The notes under the pieces: generated by a model | Databases searched by the model: none | What the model was told of the DNA's origin: nothing | The model's input: the letters and a program-made list of their open reading frames with translations, nothing else | Shown: in pieces, positions 49,925 through 58,438 of the stretch | Numbering within the stretch: position 1 is the stretch's first letter | Layout: every line of letters starts with the position of its first letter | Origin: an uncultured Bacteroidia bacterium | Lineage (GTDB): Bacteria > Bacteroidota > Bacteroidia > Bacteroidales > UBA932 | Length of the DNA stretch: 64,000 nucleotides | NCBI GenBank assembly: GCA_902785065.1 | Contig: CACZXH010000006.1 | Span: forward strand, 42,668 to 106,667 | Reading direction: 5' to 3' | Made by a program: the position numbers and the translations under genes

Positions 49925-51517
49925 ATGAAAAGAACGAGATATTTCCTCGCGGCCCTCGCCGCCCTCACCGTTTCCGTCGCCGCATCGGCCCAGTCCAAGA
50001 GTTTCTCCCTGGGCAAGTGGGTCGAACTCCACAACGCCATCCTCAAGGAACTGAACCGCTCCTATGTCGACTCCCTGGAAGTCGGCGATCCCTATACCGT
50101 GTACGTCCCGGAGGAAGAGCAGGAAGACTTCCGGATGATGTTGTCCAATACCTACGGCGGCATTGGCGCGGTCATTTACAAGCCCGACGTGAACGGCAAT
50201 GTGCAGATCAACGAACCCTATGCCGGCTCTCCGGCCGCCAAGGCCGGCCTCCGCTGCGGCGACGAGATCGAGGCCATCGACGGGGAAACCACCCACGGTC
50301 TCACGAGCCAGCAGAGTTCCGACAAGATGCGCGGAAAGCCCGGTACGACGGTCGTTTTCCGTGTGAAGAAACTGCGCGGCGGTCCCACCTGGAAGGCGGG
50401 CGACGTCATTGAGGTCCCCGTTACGCGCGAACGCATCGCGCTTCCTTCCATCGAATACGTGGACATGCTCAACGACCGGGATGGCTATATCCTCATGACT
50501 AAGTTCACCGAAGGTGTGGGCCAGGGCATCCGCGATGCGTACAACACCTTGAAAAAGAAAGGGATGAAGCGGCTTGTCCTGGACCTCCGCAGCAATGGCG
50601 GCGGCCTGATGAACGAGGCTGTGAACATCGTCTCCCTGTTCGTCCCGAAGGGGTCCGTCGTCGTGACCTCCAAGGGTCGCGTGGCCGGTGCGGAGCAGGT
50701 GTACAAGACCACGACCGACCCGATCGACCTTGAAATCCCGATCGTCGTGCTGGTCGATTCCGGCTCGGCGTCGGCCTCCGAAATCGTGTCCGGCGCCCTG
50801 CAGGACCTGGACCGCGCCACCATCATCGGCACCCGCACCTACGGGAAGGGCCTGGTACAGAGCATCCGTCCGTTGCCGTACGACGGCCAGCTGAAGGTGA
50901 CCACCGCCAAGTACTACACACCCTCCGGCCGCTGCGTGCAGGCCATCGACTACAGCCACCGCAACGAGGACGGCAGCGTGGGCCACATCCCGGATTCCCT
51001 GACGCATGAATTCAAGACCCTACACGGCCGTACGGTCCGGGACGGCGGCGGTATCACCCCCGACTTCGAAGTCAAGGGGCACAAGTACTCCCGCCTGACC
51101 TATTCCATCGTCCTGAACGGCATCGTGGACCAGTATTCCATGAAGTATGTCCGGGAGCACGAGGCGCTTCCCACGGTGGATGATTTCCATTTTGACGCTT
51201 ATGACGATTTCGTCGCCTTCGCAAAGGACAAGGAGTTCGACTACCGTTCCTCCGCCCGCGCCCTGTTCGACGAAATGAAGAAAGTCCTCGCCGAGGACGG
51301 CCTCTCGGAGACGATGACCGGCGAACTCGCCGCACTGGAGAAATCCCTGGACATGGACAAGGAAACCTTCCTGCGGCTGAAGAAGGACGAGATCGTCCCC
51401 TTCATCGAGGAGGAGATCGCTGTCAGGTACTGGTTCCAGGAGGCTGGCATCAAGGTCCGGCTCCGTACCGACGACCAGCTGAAGGAGGCGCTCACGAAGC
51501 CGGCTATCAGCTGGTAG
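49925..51517 (+). CDS. S41 family C-terminal processing peptidase (CtpA-like)
   Basis: A 530-aa exported serine protease (signal peptide ending ASAQ). A PDZ domain lies at about residues 75-170 (GIGAVIYKP; AAKAGLRCGDEI). The S41 catalytic domain follows, with LDLRSNGGGLMNEAV, the nucleophile Ser in DSGSASASEIVSGAL, and the general-base Lys in GTRTYGKGLVQ. A C-terminal helical extension is present. Such proteases trim or degrade periplasmic and envelope proteins. An in-frame GTG at 49895 precedes ATGs at 49919 and 49925; the last begins a clean signal peptide (MKRTRYFLAAL). Its stop is one base from the stop of the convergent regulator gene. Confidence 0.93.
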   Translation: MKRTRYFLAALAALTVSVAASAQSKSFSLGKWVELHNAILKELNRSYVDSLEVGDPYTVYVPEEEQEDFRMMLSNTYGGIGAVIYKPDVNGNVQINEPYAGSPAAKAGLRCGDEIEAIDGETTHGLTSQQSSDKMRGKPGTTVVFRVKKLRGGPTWKAGDVIEVPVTRERIALPSIEYVDMLNDRDGYILMTKFTEGVGQGIRDAYNTLKKKGMKRLVLDLRSNGGGLMNEAVNIVSLFVPKGSVVVTSKGRVAGAEQVYKTTTDPIDLEIPIVVLVDSGSASASEIVSGALQDLDRATIIGTRTYGKGLVQSIRPLPYDGQLKVTTAKYYTPSGRCVQAIDYSHRNEDGSVGHIPDSLTHEFKTLHGRTVRDGGGITPDFEVKGHKYSRLTYSIVLNGIVDQYSMKYVREHEALPTVDDFHFDAYDDFVAFAKDKEFDYRSSARALFDEMKKVLAEDGLSETMTGELAALEKSLDMDKETFLRLKKDEIVPFIEEEIAVRYWFQEAGIKVRLRTDDQLKEALTKPAISW

Positions 51518-51518
51518 C

Positions 51519-53129
51519 CTAGCCTGGGTTCCCGATTTCCATCAGCCTTTTCTCGAATTCGTCGCGGTCGCAGGCCGCGGCGTTTCTCAGTTTGACGCGG
51601 TAGTTGTACACCGTGGAGGGTGATTTCTTCAGGAACCGGGCGATCTGGGCCGATTCGGTGACGCCGAGGCGGATGAGGGCGAAAATGCGGAGCTCGTTGG
51701 AGAGCTTGCCGGGGGGCAGGTCCTGCCCGATCCGGGCCTCTTCCCGCAGGAGGCCGTTCAACTGGTTCACAAAGTCCGGGAACACGCCCAGGAAAGTGGC
51801 GTCGAACTCGTCGTACAGGGTTTTCCGTTCCGTGTCAATGTACGCGTCCGACTTGAGGACCCGGAGGATGTCGTCCAGGTCCTTGGACTTGGCCGTCACG
51901 CGGAGCCCGGACCGGTAGCGCTCCAGGGCGTCGATGTGCTCGGAAAACATGGACAGGTAACGGCCCAGGTAGGTGTCCTTGATCTGGTTGGATTCCTTGA
52001 GCCGCTCCACGTTCTCCAGGATCTGCCGCTGCATCCGGCCGATCCGCTTGTGGTTCCGGTAGAGGCGCAGGAGGGCGAAACCCAGGGCGGCCAGGATCAG
52101 GATGGTGACGGCCAGGAAGCCTTTCAACTGGCGCTGACGTCGCTGTTCCAGCTTTTCATAGGAGGCGATGATGCCGGGCTGCGACTGGTTGATTTCGTCC
52201 AGCGCGGTGCGGGCGTCGGACCGGGTGGCGTCCTCATAAGCCCGTACGATGTAGGTGTACGCGCGGTCCAGGTCGCCGCGTTCGTACAGGATCCGGGAAA
52301 GGCGTATCAGGGACCGGGAAGCCTTGACCGGGGCTTGCTGGTCGCAGTTGGCGCTGATGGCGTAATGCCTCAGTTCATTATCCCGGTCTCCTTCCTCCCG
52401 GTAAGTTTTGGCAATCCAGTAGTGAATGATGGCCTGGTCCTGGAGGGAGAGCCGCTCGTCGGCGAGCCGCTCGGTCATCAGTTCCCGGGCCCGTTCCGGA
52501 TGACCGTTCTCGATTTCAATGTCGGCATTGACCGTGTAATAGTCCAGCATGTCCTCCGTGAGCAAGGCCCGGCTGCGCCGCTGGTACAGCAGCTCCTGCG
52601 CACGGAATCTGGCCGAAAGCTCCGGATCCTTGGCCGCCAGGGCCATGCCGTGGTAGATGGAGTTGAGGGCCTGGTAATAGGACGCCAGCCGGCCGGTGGA
52701 CCCTGCTGCCGAGGTATCGACGGCCTGGACCGCTTCAAGGGCGGTGTGGTACATGCCGGAAATCAAGTAGCGCTGCGCGAGGTCCAGGGCGGCGTCCAGG
52801 CGGAGTTCCGGATCGCCCGCCTCCACGGCGATCCCGTCCTTCAGGTGCGCATACCGGAGGGCGGAATCCACATCGTACTTGAGGTATCCGTCGAAGATAC
52901 GGTCGCAGAAGCGGTAGCGGGCGCGGGGAATCGTAGTATGCTTGAACTGGATTTTCAAGTCGGCCAGGTCTGCGACGTGCTGCTGGCTGATGCCGGCTTC
53001 CTGGGCCAGCGACCGGTCCAGTTCCCGCAGGGCGCTCTCCCATTCGGGGGTATGGCTCCCGCCTTCCCCGCAGGAGGGAAGGAGGAGAAAAAGGCAGGCC
53101 GCAAGCGGCGCAAGGAACGCAGGACGCAT
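51519..53129 (-). CDS. DUF6377-type membrane-spanning regulator
   Basis: A 536-aa protein with an N-terminal signal sequence that has a lipobox-like end (LLPSC). TPR-like helical repeats occupy about 30-325, a transmembrane segment about 337-357 (GFLAVTILILAALGFALLRLY), then a coiled stretch and a C-terminal cytoplasmic part ending in a helix-turn-helix-like segment (SAQIARFLKKSPSTVYNYRVK, about 485-510). This fits the DUF6377 proteins that sit beside SusC/SusD loci. The design suggests sensing in the periplasm and transcriptional control inside, by inference. It is divergent from susC with a 230-base gap holding promoters and direct repeats, so it probably controls that operon. Confidence 0.8.
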   Translation of the reverse strand: MRPAFLAPLAACLFLLLPSCGEGGSHTPEWESALRELDRSLAQEAGISQQHVADLADLKIQFKHTTIPRARYRFCDRIFDGYLKYDVDSALRYAHLKDGIAVEAGDPELRLDAALDLAQRYLISGMYHTALEAVQAVDTSAAGSTGRLASYYQALNSIYHGMALAAKDPELSARFRAQELLYQRRSRALLTEDMLDYYTVNADIEIENGHPERARELMTERLADERLSLQDQAIIHYWIAKTYREEGDRDNELRHYAISANCDQQAPVKASRSLIRLSRILYERGDLDRAYTYIVRAYEDATRSDARTALDEINQSQPGIIASYEKLEQRRQRQLKGFLAVTILILAALGFALLRLYRNHKRIGRMQRQILENVERLKESNQIKDTYLGRYLSMFSEHIDALERYRSGLRVTAKSKDLDDILRVLKSDAYIDTERKTLYDEFDATFLGVFPDFVNQLNGLLREEARIGQDLPPGKLSNELRIFALIRLGVTESAQIARFLKKSPSTVYNYRVKLRNAAACDRDEFEKRLMEIGNPG

Positions 53130-53153
53130 GGCAAACTACGCTGGATAACGTGA

Positions 53154-53161
53154 CAAAAATA
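53154..53161 (-). promoter_or_regulatory. -7 box of DUF6377 regulator gene
   Basis: The minus strand reads TATTTTTG, matching TAnnTTTG, 25 bases before the ATG at 53129. Confidence 0.55.
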
Positions 53162-53191
53162 CGAAGAATCCCCGTTTTATCCAATGAATCC

Positions 53192-53282
53192 ATCTACTAT
53201 TTTATGTGTTTGGACAAACGATGTGCATATCTGATTATCAATGATTTATAGGAACGAACGGTCGTTAGGATATCTACTATTT
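53192..53282. promoter_or_regulatory. Direct repeats in susC-regulator intergenic region
   Basis: ATCTACTATTT occurs at 53192-53202 and again at 53272-53282, an exact 11-base direct repeat 80 bases apart (about 7.6 helical turns). The gap also contains an AACG/CGTT dyad near 53253-53266. These are candidate binding sites for a regulator of the divergent promoters. Confidence 0.4.
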
Positions 53283-53317
53283 CCGGAGCGTCCTTCCTTT
53301 TTTTTATAGAGAATCCA

Positions 53318-53325
53318 TAACTTTG
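53318..53325 (+). promoter_or_regulatory. -7 box of susC operon
   Basis: TAACTTTG, a TAnnTTTG match, preceded by a T-rich tract (53298-53305) and 35 bases before the susC ATG. Confidence 0.65.
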
Positions 53326-53359
53326 TCCTGACCGCAAATTCACTTTTAACCATACTCTT

Positions 53360-56300
53360 ATGTTATCCAAGAAACTGCTCAGCGTACTGGTCATACTCTT
53401 CGGTGTGACCGTCTCTTTTGGGGCCTATGCCCAAAAGATTGCAGTACGCGGTACCGTCTCGGATGCCAACGGCCCCGTCATCGGCGCCGTCGTGCTTTCC
53501 GGCAGTACCGGCGTGACAACGGACGCGGATGGATCCTTCTCCATCAGCGTCGACCCCAACGCTGTCCTCGAAGTTTCCTGCCTCGGCTATGTGTCGCAGC
53601 AGGTGCCCGTCCAGGGTCGCCGCCAGCTCCTGGTGGTGCTTGAGGAGGACCAGAATATCCTGGAAGACGCCGTGGTCGTGGGCTACGGCACCCAGAAGAA
53701 AGAAAACCTCACCGGCGCCGTCTCCGTGGTGAAGGCCGATGAACTCAAGGACCGTTCCGCCCTCGACGTGGGCCACATGCTGCAGGGTACCGTCCCAGGC
53801 CTGAACATCACGTCGGGCTCCGGCCGTCCCGGCCAGGCCGCCTCGCTCAACATCCGCGGTTGGAACTCCATCAACGGAGGCAGCCCGCTGGTGCTCATCG
53901 ACGGTGTGGAAGGGGACATCCAGTATCTCAACCCGGTGGACGTGGAGAGCATCTCCGTCATCAAGGACGCCGCCGCGGCTGCCATCTACGGCGCCCGTGG
54001 TTCGGCCGGTGTGATCCTCGTGACCACCAAGAGCGGCAGCCGCGAGAAGGAAGGCCGCGCCAAGGTCACCTACAGCGGCCGCTTCGGCGTCACCGCCCCG
54101 ACCACCAGCACCGAGTATGAGACCCGCGGCTATGATTCCGTCTATCTGAACAACCTCTTCTGGGGCACCTACAGCCCGGGCACCAAGTATGCCAACTACA
54201 CCGATGCGGACATGCAGGAGCTGTGGATCCGCCGGAATGACAAGGTTGAGAATCCGGAGCGCCCCTGGGTGGTGATTACGCAGGAGAACGGCCAGGACGT
54301 CTACAATTATTACGCGAATACGGACTGGTGGCACGTGCTGTACAACGACATCAAGCCCACCACGAACCACACCATCTCTGCCAGCGGCGCTACCAACCAT
54401 GTGAGCTACCTGGTCTCCGGCGGTTACACGTACGAGCAGGGCATGTTCAGGGAGAAGCCCGATAATTATTCACGCGTGAACCTGCGCGCGAAGATCTCCT
54501 TCGACGTGACCGACTGGCTGCGGATCGGCTCCAACACGAGCTACTTCAACAGCTCCTACTTCTATCCGGGCCAGGGCGGCATCAACAACAACTTCGCGAA
54601 GAGCTCCGGCCACGGCCTTGCGAGCTATCCCGCCACGAATCCGGACGGTACGTCCCTGTACTACACCAAGTACAACGGATATACAATCATGGACGGTCTC
54701 CTCATGCTCCTCGCCGAGGACAACTTCAACGAGGACAAGGTGGACAACCTGAGCGAGACCGTGGACTTCACCCTGAAGCCGTTCAAGGGTTTCACCATCA
54801 AGGGCGACTACACCTACACGCTCAAGTACAACCGCTACATGAACCGTGCGGTGCCGGGTTACTATTCCAAGTACCCCAATGTGATCGAGACCAAGGCTGA
54901 TGCATCCCCGTTCCTGGACAAGCTTTCCGAGAGTGCCAACACCAACATCTACCAGGCCTACAACCTGTACGCCACCTACGAGAACAGCTGGAACAAGGCC
55001 CATAACCTCAAGGTCATGGCCGGCGTGAACTACGAGACCCGCTGGATCAAGGACCTGGGTGCCATCGGTTACTACCTGTACTCGACGGAACTGAACGACC
55101 AGAACCTCATCGGCGCCGACCCCAACGACCCCGACGGCAACAAGCGCATGGAGACTTCCGGCGGCCAGAACGAGTACAAGCTCGCCGGTTACTTCGCCCG
55201 TCTGAACTATGACTTCAAGGGCCGCTATCTGATCGAGCTGAACGGCCGTTATGACGGTTCTTCCCGCTTCCTCCGCGGCAGTCGCTGGGTGTTCTCTCCG
55301 TCCGCTTCCCTGGGTTGGAGAGTGAGCGAGGAGCCGTTCTTCGCTCCGCTCCGAAGCTGGTGGGACAACTTCAAGATCCGCTTCTCCTACGGCCAGCTGG
55401 GCAACCAGCAGATGAGCTCCTACTATCCGGCCATCCGGACCGTCTCCACCAGTGGCAAGTCCTCTTACCTGCTGGGCGGCGCGAACCTGCCGCAGGCCTC
55501 CCTGTCCGCCCCGGTTTCTTCGGGCCTCACCTGGGAGCGCTCCCTCCAGAGCAACCTGGGCGTGGACCTGGCCTTCCTGGGCAACCGCCTGGAATTCAGT
55601 GCCGAAGGCTATATCCGTGACACCAAGGACATGCTCACCGCCGGTGAGCCTCTCCCAGCTGTGTACGGCGCTTCCACCCCGCAGGAGAACACGGCCGATC
55701 TCCGGACCAAGGGTTATGAGATCTCCCTGGGCTGGCGCGATTCCTTCAAACTGGGTCCCGATGCCTTCCATTACGGCATGAGCGTCGTGTTCTCGGATTA
55801 TGTGTCCCATATCACCCGCTTCAACAACCCGGACAAGCTCTTCGCCAAGACGTACTGGGTAGGCCAGAAATACGGTGATATCTGGGGTTACCAAATCGCC
55901 GGCCTGTTCGCCACCGACGAGGAGGCCAAGAGCTATGGCGTGGACCAGAGCAAGGTGAACGATGCACAGATCTTCCCGAACGGCCTCTTCGCCGGCGACA
56001 TGAAATTCGCCGACCTGGACGGCGACGGCGCCATCAACAAGGGTGCGGAGAAGGTCGGCGACAGCGGCGACTGGCAGATCATCGGCAACAGCAAGCCCCG
56101 GTATAATTACGGTGTGAACCTGAATGCCTCCTGGTTCGGCTTTGACCTTGCGGTCTTCTTCCAGGGCATCGGCAAGATGGACTGGTATCCGGCGGCGGAC
56201 GCCCGTAATTTCTGGGGTCCCTACGCCCGTCCTTACATGACCTTCATCCCGAAGGACTTCCTGAACGACTGCTGGAGCGAGGAGAATCCGAACGCTTTCT

Positions 56301-56611
56301 TCCCGCGCCCCCGCGGCTATATCGCGATGAACGCGAACCGGCCCCTGGGTGTGGTGAACGACCGCTACCTGCAGAATATCGGCTACCTGCGTCTGAAGAA
56401 CCTCACCTTCGGCTACACCCTTCCGGAGAAGTTGACCAAGAAGATCTCCATCTCCAAGCTCCGTCTGTATTTCACCGGCGAGAACCTGTTCTACTGGGCG
56501 CCCGGCCTGCACGGCAGATACGTGGATCCTGAAATGGCCATGACGGGCGGCAACATGCGCATCTATCCCTGGCAGAAGAGCTACGTCTTCGGCATTGACA
56601 TCACCCTTTAA
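53360..56611 (+). CDS. SusC/RagA-family TonB-linked outer-membrane transporter
   Basis: A 1083-aa SusC-type receptor. Signal peptide (ending YAQ), carboxypeptidase-regulatory-like domain (about 28-105, RGTVSDANGPVIGA), TonB plug with VVVGYGTQKKENLTGAVS, and the SusC signature DAAAAAIYGARGSAGVILVTT, then the barrel. No N-terminal STN domain, so it is not of the anti-sigma-linked type. SusC forms the outer-membrane channel that imports oligosaccharides captured by SusD. It is the first gene of an operon running to the window edge. The start is fixed by the signal peptide, and its stop overlaps the susD start by one base. Confidence 0.96.
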   Translation: MLSKKLLSVLVILFGVTVSFGAYAQKIAVRGTVSDANGPVIGAVVLSGSTGVTTDADGSFSISVDPNAVLEVSCLGYVSQQVPVQGRRQLLVVLEEDQNILEDAVVVGYGTQKKENLTGAVSVVKADELKDRSALDVGHMLQGTVPGLNITSGSGRPGQAASLNIRGWNSINGGSPLVLIDGVEGDIQYLNPVDVESISVIKDAAAAAIYGARGSAGVILVTTKSGSREKEGRAKVTYSGRFGVTAPTTSTEYETRGYDSVYLNNLFWGTYSPGTKYANYTDADMQELWIRRNDKVENPERPWVVITQENGQDVYNYYANTDWWHVLYNDIKPTTNHTISASGATNHVSYLVSGGYTYEQGMFREKPDNYSRVNLRAKISFDVTDWLRIGSNTSYFNSSYFYPGQGGINNNFAKSSGHGLASYPATNPDGTSLYYTKYNGYTIMDGLLMLLAEDNFNEDKVDNLSETVDFTLKPFKGFTIKGDYTYTLKYNRYMNRAVPGYYSKYPNVIETKADASPFLDKLSESANTNIYQAYNLYATYENSWNKAHNLKVMAGVNYETRWIKDLGAIGYYLYSTELNDQNLIGADPNDPDGNKRMETSGGQNEYKLAGYFARLNYDFKGRYLIELNGRYDGSSRFLRGSRWVFSPSASLGWRVSEEPFFAPLRSWWDNFKIRFSYGQLGNQQMSSYYPAIRTVSTSGKSSYLLGGANLPQASLSAPVSSGLTWERSLQSNLGVDLAFLGNRLEFSAEGYIRDTKDMLTAGEPLPAVYGASTPQENTADLRTKGYEISLGWRDSFKLGPDAFHYGMSVVFSDYVSHITRFNNPDKLFAKTYWVGQKYGDIWGYQIAGLFATDEEAKSYGVDQSKVNDAQIFPNGLFAGDMKFADLDGDGAINKGAEKVGDSGDWQIIGNSKPRYNYGVNLNASWFGFDLAVFFQGIGKMDWYPAADARNFWGPYARPYMTFIPKDFLNDCWSEENPNAFFPRPRGYIAMNANRPLGVVNDRYLQNIGYLRLKNLTFGYTLPEKLTKKISISKLRLYFTGENLFYWAPGLHGRYVDPEMAMTGGNMRIYPWQKSYVFGIDITL

Positions 56612-58425
56612 TGAATCCCGCTATGAAAAAGATAATCATTCCCGTACTGATGCTCCTGGCCGGATTCGCTTTCACCGGCTGCGACGACCTGCTGGACGCC
56701 GTCCCCAAGGACCGGCTTTCCGCCGACACGTTCTTCAAGAGCGAGAGTGAGCTCCAGGCCTACTCCATCGGCTTCTACGAGCTGTTCCCCGGTTCGGACC
56801 TGTATGTGGCCAACGACGACCACTACACCCAGAACAACATGTCCAACGAGGGCATGGGCAAGCGCACGATTCCTGCCAGCGGTAGCGGTTGGAGCTGGTC
56901 GGCCCTCCGCAACATCAATACCCTGCTCGAAAACATCGGCAACTGCCCGGATGAGCAGGTCCGCCTCCACTATGAGGCCCTTACCCGTTTCTTCCGCGCC
57001 TACTTCTATTTCGCCAAAGTCAAGCGCTTCGGCGACGTCCCGTGGTATGACAAACCCATCGGTTCCACGGACACCGAGCTGCTCAACAAGCCCCGCGACA
57101 GCCGTGAGCTGATCATGGAGAAGATGATCGAAGACTTGGACTTTGCCATTGGGAACCTCCCCACCACCAAGAGCGCCTATGAGGTGACCAAGTGGACGGC
57201 CATGGCCCTGAAATCCCGCGTCCTCTTGTTCGAAGGCACTTACCGGAAGTACCATGCAGGCGACGCCTCCCTGGCTACCCTGCCTGCCAATGCCAAGGAT
57301 TACAAGTGGTATCTGGCCGAATGCGCCAAGGTTTCCCTGGAGTTCATCCAGTCCAGCGGTTACGGTCTGCACGCCGGCGACGTGAACACGAGCTATCATG
57401 AACTGTTCACCACCATGAACGCCACCGACCTGATGGACGAGGTGATCCTCGCCCGCGACTACAACAAGGCGTACGGCGCCGTCCACAGTTCCGGCAACAC
57501 GATGACGGTCGGTTCAATGGGCTGCCCCGCCATGACCCGCAAGCTGGTGGCCAGCTACCTGATGAAGGACGGCTCCCGCTTCACCGACAAGGCCGGCTGG
57601 GAGACGATGACCTTTCAGCAGGAGACCCAGGACCGCGACCCGCGCCTGGCGCAGAGCATCCGTACCCCCGGTTACAAGCGCATGGACCAGGAGACCTTCA
57701 CGGCCCCCGACCTGAAGGTGTCCTTCACAGGCTACCATCCGGACAAGTATGTGACCACGCTGGACCAGGATTCCTACAACAACTCGGACATCGACCTGAT
57801 CATCTTCCGCGCCGCGGAGGTCATGCTCAACTACGCTGAGGCCCTGGCCGACGCCGGCACCCTGACGCAGGACGACCTGGACCTGTCCGTCAACAAGCTG
57901 CGTGACCGCGTGGGCATGCCGCACCTGAACATGGCCGACGCCAACGGCAACCCCGACGCATTCCTCACCGACCCGGCCTTCGGCGGTTACCTGAGCTCCG
58001 TGCTGGCCTCCGACGCCAACAAGGGCGTCATCCTGGAGATCCGCCGCGAACGCGCCATCGAACTCTGCCAGGAAGGCCACCGTTACTACGACCTGATGCG
58101 CTGGAAGGAAGGCAAGGTCTTCGAGGCCCCCTTCTATGGCATGTATCTCCCCGGTGTGGGCGTATATGACCTGGATGGTAACGGAACTGCCGACTTCGAG
58201 GTCTATGCCGCCTCCGCCACCTCCAGCGCCGCGGTGACCAAGAAACTCGGCTCCGACGTCATCCTCAAGGACGGCGACGCCGGCATGATCCTGCTGCACA
58301 GCGACGTCTCCCGAACCTGGAATGAAGACAGGGACTACTTGTATCCCATCCCGACGGATGACCGGAACCTCACGGGAGGCGCGCTCACCCAGAACCCGGG
58401 CTGGAATGACGGTTTGAAATTCTAA
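56611..58425 (+). CDS. SusD/RagB-family surface glycan-binding lipoprotein
   Basis: A 604-aa lipoprotein (FAFTGC). SusD features: DDLLDAVPKDRLSADTFF at the mature N-terminus, TPR-like helices (LRNINTLLENI; FRAYFYFAKVKRFGDVPWYD), and the C-terminal RRERAIELCQEGHRYYDLMRW, LYPIPTDD and NPGW segments. It forms the lid of the SusC transporter and binds the substrate. ATG 56611 overlaps the susC stop; ATG 56623 (MKKIIIPVL) would give a more typical signal peptide and may be the true start. Confidence 0.95.
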   Translation: MNPAMKKIIIPVLMLLAGFAFTGCDDLLDAVPKDRLSADTFFKSESELQAYSIGFYELFPGSDLYVANDDHYTQNNMSNEGMGKRTIPASGSGWSWSALRNINTLLENIGNCPDEQVRLHYEALTRFFRAYFYFAKVKRFGDVPWYDKPIGSTDTELLNKPRDSRELIMEKMIEDLDFAIGNLPTTKSAYEVTKWTAMALKSRVLLFEGTYRKYHAGDASLATLPANAKDYKWYLAECAKVSLEFIQSSGYGLHAGDVNTSYHELFTTMNATDLMDEVILARDYNKAYGAVHSSGNTMTVGSMGCPAMTRKLVASYLMKDGSRFTDKAGWETMTFQQETQDRDPRLAQSIRTPGYKRMDQETFTAPDLKVSFTGYHPDKYVTTLDQDSYNNSDIDLIIFRAAEVMLNYAEALADAGTLTQDDLDLSVNKLRDRVGMPHLNMADANGNPDAFLTDPAFGGYLSSVLASDANKGVILEIRRERAIELCQEGHRYYDLMRWKEGKVFEAPFYGMYLPGVGVYDLDGNGTADFEVYAASATSSAAVTKKLGSDVILKDGDAGMILLHSDVSRTWNEDRDYLYPIPTDDRNLTGGALTQNPGWNDGLKF

Positions 58426-58438
58426 ACGGACCCGCAAC

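Noticed and set aside
49826..51007. Extension of the rdgB frame upstream by about 390 codons
   Set aside because: The family start MKIVFATGNPGK is at 49825. The extension is antisense to the S41 protease gene and crosses two promoters.
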